A stretch of DNA of 21,826 nt from RUG12395 sp045541735 (GTDB lineage: Bacteria > Bacillota > Clostridia > Oscillospirales > CAG-272): positions 1 to 21,826 of the forward strand of contig JAZQJQ010000007.1 in the NCBI GenBank assembly GCA_045541735.1. The letters run 5' to 3'. Shown one piece after another: positions 1 through 7,526 of the stretch. Numbering within the stretch: position 1 is the stretch's first letter; each line of letters opens with the position of its first letter. The translations under genes and the position numbers were made by a program. Under the pieces are notes generated by a model that made no database searches, was not told the DNA's origin, and saw nothing but the letters and a program-made list of their open reading frames with translations.

Positions 1-37
1 CGGTTTTCTGCCTTAGTTATTCATTTTCATTCTTCAT

Positions 38-931
38 TCAATCTCTTATCTCCACCGCGCCGTCCTCGGCTGTTGCCGTGAACGTCATTCCGTCGGTCGC
101 GGAGGTGCTGAAGGTGTTTGCGCCGAGGGGCGTGCCGTTAAAGCTTATGTGCTTTGAGGCCGTTATACTTGCCACAAAACGGCTGACAGACTGCGAAAGC
201 TCGACATTTATATCTCCCTTTGCCGCAAATAGCTCGCAGGCAGTGAACGACGTGCTTGCCAGGTTGACGTTTCCGTCGGTCGAATTGATGCGGATATCCT
301 TTGCGAAGCTTCCGATCACCTCGGTATTACCCAGAACGTTCTCTATCTGCATTCTGGAATGAGTGGAGGTATCGCGCACTGTTACCGTACCGTTTTCCGC
401 TTTAAGGATAATATCCGCGCTTGTATCGTGAATACCCTCAAAGACGATATCTCCCTCAAGCACGGTTATCTGGATGGCATTAAGGGGAGTGCCTGCGGGA
501 ACGTATACGTTTATCCATTTTTCCGATTCCTCGAAACTGAGGTCGTGAAGGATGTTGCGCAGACCGCCGAACGAGATGCCCTGACCGCCCTCCTTAATAA
601 TATCAACGATGCCGAGAGTATCGTTTATCTGAAGCATATTGCTGGAGGTTCCCTTAATATAAGCGCCCTCGAAGAGATTATATATCTCTACCTTGCAGCT
701 TTCACCCTCGCGGACGTATACGTTACCTTTTTTGAGATCGACGGATATCTTCTGCATCTTGGCAGGGTCGTATTCCATTACGGAAACACGGTTGCCGTCC
801 GCATCCTTTGAGATGTTGAAAAGCTCGATATTTGCAGCCGCGGCGCGGTCCTCTGCCTCACCGCACAGATAAAAGCCTCCGATCACAACAAGGACGGAAA
901 TAACAAGAAATATAATAGATGCCGGTTTCAT
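38..931 (-). CDS. DUF4097-like membrane-anchored beta-strand repeat protein
   Basis: 297 aa. One hydrophobic segment at residues about 4-24 (IIFLVISVLVVIGGFYLCG) is a likely N-terminal membrane anchor or uncleaved signal. The rest is a run of short beta-strand units of the kind 'V..ENGTVTVRDTS', 'NVLGNTEVIGSF', 'NSTDGNVNLAST' and 'AAKGDINVELS', which resembles DUF4097 (putative adhesin-like, right-handed beta fold). The start ATG overlaps the stop of the upstream gene (ATGA, 4 bp), so the two genes are translationally coupled. DUF4097 proteins are often encoded next to DUF1700/HAAS membrane proteins, which supports the family call. The biochemical role is unknown; a cell-envelope location is inferred from the anchor. 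The fold call is by pattern only. Confidence 0.75.
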   Translation of the reverse strand: MKPASIIFLVISVLVVIGGFYLCGEAEDRAAAANIELFNISKDADGNRVSVMEYDPAKMQKISVDLKKGNVYVREGESCKVEIYNLFEGAYIKGTSSNMLQINDTLGIVDIIKEGGQGISFGGLRNILHDLSFEESEKWINVYVPAGTPLNAIQITVLEGDIVFEGIHDTSADIILKAENGTVTVRDTSTHSRMQIENVLGNTEVIGSFAKDIRINSTDGNVNLASTSFTACELFAAKGDINVELSQSVSRFVASITASKHISFNGTPLGANTFSTSATDGMTFTATAEDGAVEIRD

Positions 932-1791
932 CTTGCCATCGCCCCCTTAACTCTGTAATAAAGGCGCTTGAGCGCTCTCGCAAAGCCGCCCATCATATGT
1001 ACCGTCTGCTTTATAAGCCACGGGAAGAAGCGCACGGCGAAGTTGTAAAGAACTATTCCGCCGAACATAGTGCATCCGCCGATAACGATACCTTGACCGA
1101 TCTCGTAAAGACCTATCGCAAGCGTTGCATCGTTAAATACCTGAGTAGCACCGTAAATGACACCGACAAGCGCCAGCGCGGCACCCGCAACGACGACGGC
1201 AAGAAGTACCGCCACAAAAACAACGATGAGCGCCACAAACGTGAGTATCATCAACGTAAGGAACAGATAAACGAAGGCCGAAAGCACCAGCCAAAGGGGA
1301 GAGAGCGACCAGAACAGCGCATTGAACTTTTTGTGATCTTTGCCGTCGCTTATCTTGCCGGGATTGCGGAGCCTTCCGTTCTCCTCGTTTTTAGGAGCTC
1401 GGACGGGAAGGCGCTCGGTAGGAGCCTTTTCCCTATGCTCGTCCATCGCCTTTTTATCTTCTTTTTTGGGAGCCGGAGCTTCCTTTTTCTTTGGAGCTTC
1501 CTTCTTTACGGGTGCTTTTTCTGCCTGCGGTTTTCTCGGAGGCAGGGGCTGCCCCTTTTCTTCCTTCTTTTCCTCTTTTTTAGGAGCCTCGGGCGCGCCT
1601 GCCTCATTAAGCAAGTCGGCAACAAACGCCTCTATGTCTATACCACCCGATAAAATGGCGGAAAGCTCTTCCGGCGGAAGCTCGTCAAGCAACACGGAAA
1701 CGCGGCCGGTATATTCGGATACTTCGCTGCCGCTGAGCCCGTGTGAGGAAAGACCGTGTGCGACCCTATCGAGGAAATCAGCCTTTTCCAT
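928..1791 (-). CDS. DUF1700/HAAS-like membrane protein with long charged linker
   Basis: 287 aa. Residues 1-65 form a small helical domain (MEKADFLDRVAHGLSSHGLS..., with 'ELPPEELSAILSGGIDIEAFVADLL') like the N-terminal HAAS/DUF1700 segment. Residues about 67-140 are a low-complexity Lys/Glu/Pro/Ala linker. Residues about 165-235 hold two or three strongly hydrophobic helices, and the C-terminus is short and basic. It is the first gene of a pair with the DUF4097-like gene, which it overlaps by 4 bp. An RBS-like GAAAGGA lies just upstream of the ATG. Family members often sit beside a PadR regulator; here the upstream neighbour is the divergent trmB and no PadR gene is in the window. The long charged linker looks unusual compared with the compact form I remember. 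Function unknown; envelope-associated by inference. Confidence 0.65.
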   Translation of the reverse strand: MEKADFLDRVAHGLSSHGLSGSEVSEYTGRVSVLLDELPPEELSAILSGGIDIEAFVADLLNEAGAPEAPKKEEKKEEKGQPLPPRKPQAEKAPVKKEAPKKKEAPAPKKEDKKAMDEHREKAPTERLPVRAPKNEENGRLRNPGKISDGKDHKKFNALFWSLSPLWLVLSAFVYLFLTLMILTFVALIVVFVAVLLAVVVAGAALALVGVIYGATQVFNDATLAIGLYEIGQGIVIGGCTMFGGIVLYNFAVRFFPWLIKQTVHMMGGFARALKRLYYRVKGAMAR

Positions 1792-1947
1792 ACTTTATCC
1801 TTTCGATTACAGCCTTTTTCGCAAAAAACGCAAAAAACTTTACTTTTCTGACACAATATGTTAATATATCTTACGTAAACGGCAAGAATACCGTACAGCC
1901 GATGGCTATACACTTTAATTATACTAAATATAAGGATAAAATGCAAT

Positions 1948-2604
1948 ATGAGAATGAGAAAAAAACGTCACGGCGCGGAAAGACTGCAGAACTGCGCAGA
2001 ATTCCTTGCCCCCGGCAGAGAAATAACAAAGGCAGATGCAAGCGCGCCCTTTGTTAACAAAAAGGGCGAGATCCATCTGGAGATCGGCTGCGGCAAGGGC
2101 GCCTTTGCCGTTAAAAATGCCGCCGCCCGCCCCGAGATAAACTTCTACGCTATGGAAAAGGTGGAGAACGTTATCATCAACGCACTTGAAAAGGCTATGG
2201 CGCGCAAAGACGAGGTAAAGAACAATCTCCGCTTCATTTGCGGACACGCGGAGGAGCTTGAGGAAATGTTCAGCGAGCACAGCATCTCCGTTATCTATCT
2301 CAATTTCTCCGACCCGTGGCCCAAGAAGGGACATCACAGACGCCGCCTTACCGCGCCCGACAGACTTGATACCTATAAAAAGCTGCTTGCCCCCGGAGGA
2401 AAGATAATACAAAAGACCGACAACGTCGACCTTTTTGAATATTCCGTTGAGGAATACCGCAATGCGGGGCTTACCGTTGAATTTGCAACCACCGATCTGC
2501 ACAACAGCAGCCGTGCGGCAGAAAACATTACCACCGAGTATGAGGAGAACTTTATGCGCGAGGGTAAGCCCATCTGCTGTGTTATAGTCTCAACCGAAAA
2601 ATAA
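1948..2604 (+). CDS. trmB: tRNA (guanine(46)-N7)-methyltransferase TrmB
   Basis: 218 aa, the normal length for TrmB. It transfers a methyl group from S-adenosylmethionine to N7 of G46 in the tRNA variable loop and acts in the cytoplasm. Visible hallmarks are the basic start MRMRKKRHG, the SAM-binding motif HLEIGCGKG (residues 43-51), and the family signature SDPWPKKGHHRRR (121-133), which contains the catalytic Asp/substrate-binding region. The chosen ATG has AAGGA about 11 nt upstream (1932-1936); a second in-frame ATG six bases on (1954) is an alternative. The gene is divergent from the DUF1700-like gene, with a 156-bp intergenic region in which I could not find a convincing consensus promoter. 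It is followed by a large intergenic hairpin. Confidence 0.96.
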   Translation: MRMRKKRHGAERLQNCAEFLAPGREITKADASAPFVNKKGEIHLEIGCGKGAFAVKNAAARPEINFYAMEKVENVIINALEKAMARKDEVKNNLRFICGHAEELEEMFSEHSISVIYLNFSDPWPKKGHHRRRLTAPDRLDTYKKLLAPGGKIIQKTDNVDLFEYSVEEYRNAGLTVEFATTDLHNSSRAAENITTEYEENFMREGKPICCVIVSTEK

Positions 2605-2618
2605 ACCGCCTCACGTAT

Positions 2619-2685
2619 GTAGGGCGGGGGCATGCTCCCGCCGTTGTTTCCTATTTGTTGAGGCGGGAGCAAGCCCCTGCCCTAC
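2619..2685. repeat. Long intergenic hairpin repeat (GTAGGGCGGGGGC type)
   Basis: Two 24-nt arms (2619-2642 and 2662-2685) pair with only two mismatches around a 19-nt loop. The left arm begins GTAGGGCGGGGGCATGC and the right arm ends GCCCCTGCCCTAC. No T-run follows, so it is not a classic terminator. The GC-rich 'GTAGGG' arm looks like a dispersed palindromic repeat, and a shorter GC-rich hairpin with a similar flank occurs near 10305-10331. It could stabilise or attenuate trmB mRNA, or simply be a non-coding mobile palindrome. Confidence 0.7.
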
Positions 2686-2706
2686 GGCTAAAGGAAGGAG
2701 AATAAA

Positions 2707-4506
2707 ATGAAAGCTTATATTCGGATGCTATGCGTTTTTTTCAGCCTCGTTATGATACTTTCGACCGCTCCTGCGGTACTTGCGGAGGAAAGCGGACTGA
2801 ATTTCAGCGCGCAGGTATCGTATTTCCCCGTAAAAGGCCTTTCCGAAACGCCGAACAGCTTTGAGGCTTGGGTAAAGCTGCCCCGCACCGCCGCCGCCGA
2901 CCGCTCGGGCGTTATACTCGGAAATTACGGCGCAGGCCGCTCGATAATCAATTTCGAGATACACAAAAGCGGCAGGCCTCGCCTTTATTGGACGGATTCC
3001 AAGGGCGAGACCGCAGACTGGACCTTTACCGGTATAAACGTTTGTACGGGCAAATGGGTACACGTTTGCATAGTGCGCGACCTCGCCGCAAGCAAGGTGT
3101 TCTGCTATATCGACGGAAAGCTGAAGCAGACGTTGGCAATAACCGACAAGGGGCGCGAGGATACCCTTGCCGCAAGCGGGCTGTGCCTTGGCGGCGACCT
3201 GAGAAGCGGCAACGTACAGTATTTTAAGGGAGAGATACGCTCTGCCTCTATTTATTCGACCGTGCGCACAGCGGAGGATATCACCGGTGCTGCAACCGAC
3301 GGACTGATAGCACATTACGACCTTTCCGGTGCAAAAGTGGATGCGGATATCGCCGATAAGAGCGCTAACGGCTACGACCTCCGATACTCCTCAAACGAGC
3401 TGTGGATAAAGCCCGAGGATAAAGCAGAGGTGACCGATTACGCATATTCGTTTGCAGTTGTGGGCGACACTCAGGTAATGAATTATACCTACCCCGATAA
3501 ATTCGGTACTATATATGAATGGATACTTGATAATATTGAGAAAAAGAAGATAAGATTCGTCCTCGGACTCGGCGATATAACCGAAAAAAGCGGTGCGGAG
3601 GAATGGGAGCGCGCAAAGACAGCCATCCACTCGCTTGACGGCAAGGTGGATTATAATATCGTTCGCGGAAATCACGACAGTATAGCCACCTACACCAAGG
3701 CATTCCCGTGGAAGGACTATAAAGAGGTATTCGGCGGAAGCTTCAACTCCTCAATGATGTACACCTACCGCACACTTGATATCGGCGAGGTAAAATACCT
3801 CTTTATCACGCTTGATTACGGAGCAAATGACAAGGCGCTCGAATGGGCAGGCAAGCTTTGCGAGCAGTATCCCGACCGCAACGTAATAATAACGACTCAC
3901 GCATATCTGTTCCGCGACGGTACTACGCTTGACCAGAACGACGTTTGCCCTCCCGCGACTACGGGCGGTTCCAATAACGGAGACCATATGTGGGAAAAGC
4001 TTATCTCAAAGCATGAAAACATCGTGCTTGTTATAAGCGGACACGACCCCTGCGACCGCGTTGTTTTAACACAAACGAAGGGCGAAAACGGAAACACCGT
4101 AAGCCAGATGCTTGTAGACCCCCAGGGCACGGATAAATCTCTCGGCGGTCTCGGAATGGTCGCAATGCTCTATTTTTCCGAGGACGGACGGAACGTGACC
4201 GTTGAATACTACTCCACGGTAAAGGAAATGTTCTACCGCTCCGTTAATCAGTTCTCATTTACTATGGATACAAAGTCAGAGCCTCCCGTGCAGGTGACTG
4301 AGCCCGTGACAGACCCTGTAACAGACCCCGTAATAGACCCCGTGACCGAGCCTAACATAACGGAGATCCCCCAAACGGAAGCTCCCGCCCCCGATAACAA
4401 AGAGGAAGGCGTCAGCACGGCGCTGATAATTGCCGCAAGCGCAACCGTAGGTGCGGCGATCATGGCGATCGCATTTGCCGTTATATTAAAAGCTAAAAAG
4501 AGATAA
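2707..4506 (+). CDS. Secreted, membrane-anchored LamG-metallophosphoesterase protein
   Basis: 599 aa. A signal peptide covers residues 1-26 (hydrophobic core, cleavage after VLA). Residues about 30-200 look like a concanavalin/LamG-type beta-sandwich (SFEAWVKLPR, YIDGKLKQTL, FKGEIRSASIYSTVRT). Residues about 245-515 are a calcineurin-like metallophosphoesterase: GDTQ (253-256), GD at 289-290, GNHD (321-324), H398 in TTHAY, and GH at 445-446. These are the usual metal ligands, with DTQ in place of the common DxH. A Pro/Thr/Glu spacer follows (about 526-566, with VTDPVTDPV repeats), then a C-terminal transmembrane helix (569-594) ending in KAKKR. No LPXTG motif is present. The RBS AAGGAG precedes the ATG. 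Probably an extracellular phosphodiesterase or phosphatase tethered to the membrane; the LamG part suggests carbohydrate binding, and the substrate is unknown. Confidence 0.88.
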   Translation: MKAYIRMLCVFFSLVMILSTAPAVLAEESGLNFSAQVSYFPVKGLSETPNSFEAWVKLPRTAAADRSGVILGNYGAGRSIINFEIHKSGRPRLYWTDSKGETADWTFTGINVCTGKWVHVCIVRDLAASKVFCYIDGKLKQTLAITDKGREDTLAASGLCLGGDLRSGNVQYFKGEIRSASIYSTVRTAEDITGAATDGLIAHYDLSGAKVDADIADKSANGYDLRYSSNELWIKPEDKAEVTDYAYSFAVVGDTQVMNYTYPDKFGTIYEWILDNIEKKKIRFVLGLGDITEKSGAEEWERAKTAIHSLDGKVDYNIVRGNHDSIATYTKAFPWKDYKEVFGGSFNSSMMYTYRTLDIGEVKYLFITLDYGANDKALEWAGKLCEQYPDRNVIITTHAYLFRDGTTLDQNDVCPPATTGGSNNGDHMWEKLISKHENIVLVISGHDPCDRVVLTQTKGENGNTVSQMLVDPQGTDKSLGGLGMVAMLYFSEDGRNVTVEYYSTVKEMFYRSVNQFSFTMDTKSEPPVQVTEPVTDPVTDPVIDPVTEPNITEIPQTEAPAPDNKEEGVSTALIIAASATVGAAIMAIAFAVILKAKKR

Positions 4507-4516
4507 CTTAAATAAT

Positions 4517-4555
4517 AAAAAGGATACAGGAACACGTTTTTTCTGCATCCTTTTT
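4517..4555 (+). terminator. Rho-independent terminator after LamG-phosphoesterase gene
   Basis: Inverted repeat AAAAAGGATACAG (4517-4529) and CTGCATCCTTTTT (4543-4555), with one internal mismatch and a T-rich 3' arm, 11 nt after the stop codon. It separates the phosphoesterase transcript from the rpiR promoter. Confidence 0.8.
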
Positions 4556-4574
4556 GAATTTCCGGGGTTATTTA

Positions 4575-4642
4575 TTGCAAAAAACACTATTTTCATTGAC
4601 ATTTTCAGCTGATAATGTTAAAATGAAACGATAGTTTTGCAA
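4575..4642 (+). promoter_or_regulatory. rpiR promoter inside an inverted repeat (candidate autoregulatory operator)
   Basis: A strong sigma-A-type promoter is visible: TTGACA at 4596-4601, 17-nt spacer, TAAAAT at 4619-4624. It is bracketed by an imperfect dyad: left arm 4575-4597 (TTGCAAAA...CTATTTTCATT) and right arm 4622-4642 (AATGAAACGATAGTTTTGCA...). After reverse complementing, the arms agree except for a two-base gap and a few bases. The right arm covers the expected transcription start. RpiR-family regulators usually bind such inverted repeats near their own promoters, so autoregulation is inferred. Confidence 0.7.
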
Positions 4643-4688
4643 TATTCTTCTCTAAATCTTGCGTAATGCAGAAATCGGAGTGTGACAT

Positions 4689-5549
4689 ATGAACGGTGAC
4701 CTTATCCATATCCTTGAAGAAAAAATGCCTACCTTTTCAAAAGGGCAGAAGCTTATCGCGCACTATCTGATAAACAGCTATGACAAGGCGGCGTATATGA
4801 CCGCAGCCCGCCTGGGTGCGCTTGTAGGCGTTTCCGAGAGCACGGTCGTACGCTTTGCAATAGAGCTCGGCTTTGACGGATATCCCGAGCTGCAGAGATC
4901 TCTGCAGGAGATAATCCGCACCCGCCTTACCTATAACCAGCGCATTGCCGTAACTAATAACCGCATCGGCGACGGAGAGCTGCTTGACAAGGTGCTTATC
5001 TCCGATTCGGAAAAGATACGCTCCACCCTCGATGCCATCAGCCGCGAGGATTTTCACCGCGCCGTTGACAGAATAATAGGTGCCAAGCAGATATTTATTA
5101 TGGGTGTGCGCTCCTCGGCTTCTCTTGCTTCCTTCCTTTCCTACAGTCTTAACCTTGTTTTCGACAATATCCGCCTTGTCCATACCACAAGCGGAAGCGA
5201 GGTATTTGAAAGTCTGTTCCCTATGACGAAGGACGACGTGCTTATCGCCATCTCTTTTCCGCGCTACTCCACCCGTATAGTAAACGCCGTCGAGTACGCG
5301 CACCAGATAGGCGCGGGAGTTATAGCACTTACCGACAACCGCAAATCCCCCATCGCCGAGCACGCCTCCGAGGTGCTTGTGGCACAGAGCGATATGGCAA
5401 GCTATATCGACTCGCTCGTTGCTCCCCTTTCCGTTATCAACGCTATAACCGTTGCCATCGGTAAGAAGAAGCAGTCGGAGATCGAAGAGCGCTTCGACAA
5501 GCTTGAATCGCTTTGGGAAGAGTTCGACGTATATCAGAAGCATAAATAA
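4689..5549 (+). CDS. MurR/RpiR family transcriptional regulator (HTH + SIS)
   Basis: 286 aa, typical for the family. Residues 1-77 form the HTH_6 DNA-binding domain: KGQKLIAHYLINSYDKAAYM, then LGALVGVSESTVVRFAIELGF with recognition helix at about 47-60. Residues about 125-255 form a SIS sugar-phosphate isomerase fold (IFIMGVRSSASLASFL; TTSGSEVFESL; DDVLIAISFPRYST; GVIALTDNRKSPIA). Such proteins sense phosphosugars and repress or activate sugar-catabolic genes. The ATG is about 58 nt downstream of the predicted start site. It ends one base before the BaiN-like flavoprotein gene, so both are likely co-transcribed. No sugar-utilisation gene is adjacent, so the effector cannot be guessed. Confidence 0.93.
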   Translation: MNGDLIHILEEKMPTFSKGQKLIAHYLINSYDKAAYMTAARLGALVGVSESTVVRFAIELGFDGYPELQRSLQEIIRTRLTYNQRIAVTNNRIGDGELLDKVLISDSEKIRSTLDAISREDFHRAVDRIIGAKQIFIMGVRSSASLASFLSYSLNLVFDNIRLVHTTSGSEVFESLFPMTKDDVLIAISFPRYSTRIVNAVEYAHQIGAGVIALTDNRKSPIAEHASEVLVAQSDMASYIDSLVAPLSVINAITVAIGKKKQSEIEERFDKLESLWEEFDVYQKHK

Positions 5550-5550
5550 T

Positions 5551-6783
5551 ATGCGTGTATGTATAATAGGAGCGGGCGCCGCGGGTTTGCTTGCCGCAGG
5601 TATTATATGCGAGCTTGCCCCCGATTGCGGCGTGACCGTTTTTGAAAAAAACAAGGCTGTGGGCAGAAAGCTTGCCATCACGGGCAAGGGGCGCTGTAAT
5701 CTTACGAACGACTGCCCGCCGCAGGAGATACTCAACAACGTAATATCAAACCCGCGTTTTCTTTACGGAGCAGTGGCTGAATTTACGCCGGAGGACGTAA
5801 AGGCGCTGTTTGAAAGGCTGGGCGTTGCCCTCGTTACGGAGCGCGGCAGACGCGTTTTTCCCGTATCGCAAAAGTCGTATGACATTGTCGATGCCTTAAA
5901 AAAATACGCCTCGAAAGCGGATATACGGTTGCTTTGCCCCGTAAAAAGAATCGAAAAGAACAGCGACGGCACGTTTTCCGTCGTTTCGCAAAAGGGCACC
6001 GAGCGTTACGATGCCGTTATCATTGCAACGGGCGGAATATCCTATCCGCTCACAGGCTCAGACGGCGACGGAATGCGTTTTGCCGAAAAGCTCGGACATA
6101 CGGTAGTCCCCTGCCGAGGCTCGCTTGTGCCGATAGAGGCACGCGACCGCGCGCTTTGCGCAGAGATGATGGGTCTTTCGCTTAAAAACGTGGCGCTGAG
6201 GATAGAGGACGGCGGCAAAAAACCGCTATACGAGGATTTCGGCGAGATGCTGTTTACCCATTTCGGCATCAGCGGACCCATGGTGCTTTCCGCAAGCGCG
6301 CACATAAGAGATAAGGACATCTCCGCGCTTACGGCATATATCGACCTCAAACCGGCGCTCGATATGCAGAAATTAGACTCAAGACTGCTTTCCGATCTTG
6401 CGGCGGCGCCCAATAAGGACCTTATCAACATACTGTCGGGACTTTTGCCGGCAAAAATGACGGAATGCTTTGCGCGCCTTGCCGGCATAGACAAGCACAG
6501 AAAGGCCAATTCTATAACAAAGGAAGAAAGACGGCGCATGGCCGAGCTTTTAAAGCGTTTCCCCATCCGCCTTTCCGCTATGCGCCCCGTAAACGAAGCG
6601 GTAATTACCGCAGGCGGTGTTTCCGTTAAAGAAATAAATCCGAAAACGATGGAATCCAAGCTCTGCCCGGGTCTTTACTTTGCAGGCGAGACAATTGACG
6701 TGGATGCACTCACGGGCGGATACAATCTGCAGATAGCGTGGTCGACCGCTGCTTCTGCCGCGCGAAGCATAGCGTGGTCATAA
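5551..6783 (+). CDS. BaiN/HI0933-like NAD(P)/FAD-dependent oxidoreductase
   Basis: 410 aa. The start at 5551 (MRVCIIGAGAAG) is chosen over an in-frame start about 99 bases upstream because the latter lies inside rpiR and would put 33 unrelated residues before the nucleotide-binding strand. Visible motifs: FAD-binding GAGAAG (7-12), the family-specific GRKLAITGKGRCNLTN (38-53), a central FGEMLFTHFGISGP, and the C-terminal YFAGETIDVDALTGGYNLQ signature. These define the HI0933/BaiN flavoprotein family, whose true substrates are mostly unknown; BaiN itself has been linked to bile-acid chemistry, but that cannot be carried over to this gene. It is often found just before cmk in Clostridia, as here. 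Confidence 0.93.
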   Translation: MRVCIIGAGAAGLLAAGIICELAPDCGVTVFEKNKAVGRKLAITGKGRCNLTNDCPPQEILNNVISNPRFLYGAVAEFTPEDVKALFERLGVALVTERGRRVFPVSQKSYDIVDALKKYASKADIRLLCPVKRIEKNSDGTFSVVSQKGTERYDAVIIATGGISYPLTGSDGDGMRFAEKLGHTVVPCRGSLVPIEARDRALCAEMMGLSLKNVALRIEDGGKKPLYEDFGEMLFTHFGISGPMVLSASAHIRDKDISALTAYIDLKPALDMQKLDSRLLSDLAAAPNKDLINILSGLLPAKMTECFARLAGIDKHRKANSITKEERRRMAELLKRFPIRLSAMRPVNEAVITAGGVSVKEINPKTMESKLCPGLYFAGETIDVDALTGGYNLQIAWSTAASAARSIAWS

Positions 6784-6842
6784 AACACGCAGTCGAGCGG
6801 CGTTTGAACGTAGATAAAAGATAAAAGAGAAGAGATAAAAAA

Positions 6843-7526
6843 ATGAACAAAACCTTAAAAATTGCCATTGACGGACCCAGCGGCGCGGGAAAAAGCTCCC
6901 TTGCGAAGGGTGTTGCCGCAAAGCTCGGACTCACTTACGTGGACACGGGTGCGCTGTACCGCACGGTGGGACTTTACGCCATAAGAAACGGCGTTGATGC
7001 CGCAGATAAGGCCGGCATTATCGCTCTGCTGCCCTCCCTTACCGTGGAGATGTCAAACGAAGACGGCGCACAGCACGTTTATCTGTGCGGGGAGGACGTT
7101 ACTGACAAGATACGCACACCCGAGGTATCGCACTACGCTTCATCCGTTTCTGCAGTGCCGGAGGTGAGAAGCTTTCTCTTTTCCCTGCAAAGAGAGATAG
7201 CCGACAAGCGCGACGTTATCATGGACGGAAGAGACATCGGCACCGTGATCCTGCCCGATGCCGACCTGAAGATATTTCTTACCGCAAGCGCGGAGGCGAG
7301 AGCAAGGCGCAGATATGCGGAGCTGACGGAAAAAGGCATCGTGACCAGCGTTGAGGAGCTTATCGCCCAGCAAAACGAGCGTGATGCACGCGACAGCAGC
7401 CGCGACGTTGCCCCTCTTACCCCTGCAGATGATGCGATCCTGCTTGATAATTCGCAGATCGACCTACAACAAACAATAGACGAGGTAATTCGCTTTGCCC
7501 GAGAAAAGAAGCTTATCGCAGAATAA
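6843..7526 (+). CDS. cmk: Cytidylate kinase
   Basis: 227 aa, standard length. It phosphorylates CMP and dCMP using ATP in pyrimidine nucleotide recycling in the cytoplasm. Visible motifs: P-loop GPSGAGKSS (11-19), YVDTGALYRTVGLYA (CMP-binding region), MDGRDIGTVILPDA (127-140), and the lid region EARARRRYAEL with the following RDSSRDVAPL. The upstream stretch is AG-rich but has no clean SD. The 3' end overlaps plsC by 32 bp, so the two are translationally linked. The order cmk - plsC - ispH/rpsA is a recognised Clostridial arrangement. Confidence 0.97.
   Translation: MNKTLKIAIDGPSGAGKSSLAKGVAAKLGLTYVDTGALYRTVGLYAIRNGVDAADKAGIIALLPSLTVEMSNEDGAQHVYLCGEDVTDKIRTPEVSHYASSVSAVPEVRSFLFSLQREIADKRDVIMDGRDIGTVILPDADLKIFLTASAEARARRRYAELTEKGIVTSVEELIAQQNERDARDSSRDVAPLTPADDAILLDNSQIDLQQTIDEVIRFAREKKLIAE

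Noticed and set aside
919..1653. 244-aa open frame antisense to the DUF1700-like gene
   Set aside because: Low-complexity Lys/Arg/Phe/Leu composition produced by the charged linker and membrane helices of the real gene.
4506..4516. Sortase-anchored protein end
   Set aside because: The LamG-phosphoesterase C-terminus has a membrane helix and KAKKR tail but no LPXTG-like motif.
5452..5550. N-terminal extension of the flavoprotein
   Set aside because: It lies inside rpiR in another frame and adds 33 basic residues before the conserved MRVCIIGAGAAG start.
4737..5738. 333-aa open frame antisense to rpiR
   Set aside because: Its composition and lack of motifs or RBS mark it as a shadow of the well-supported RpiR and flavoprotein genes.
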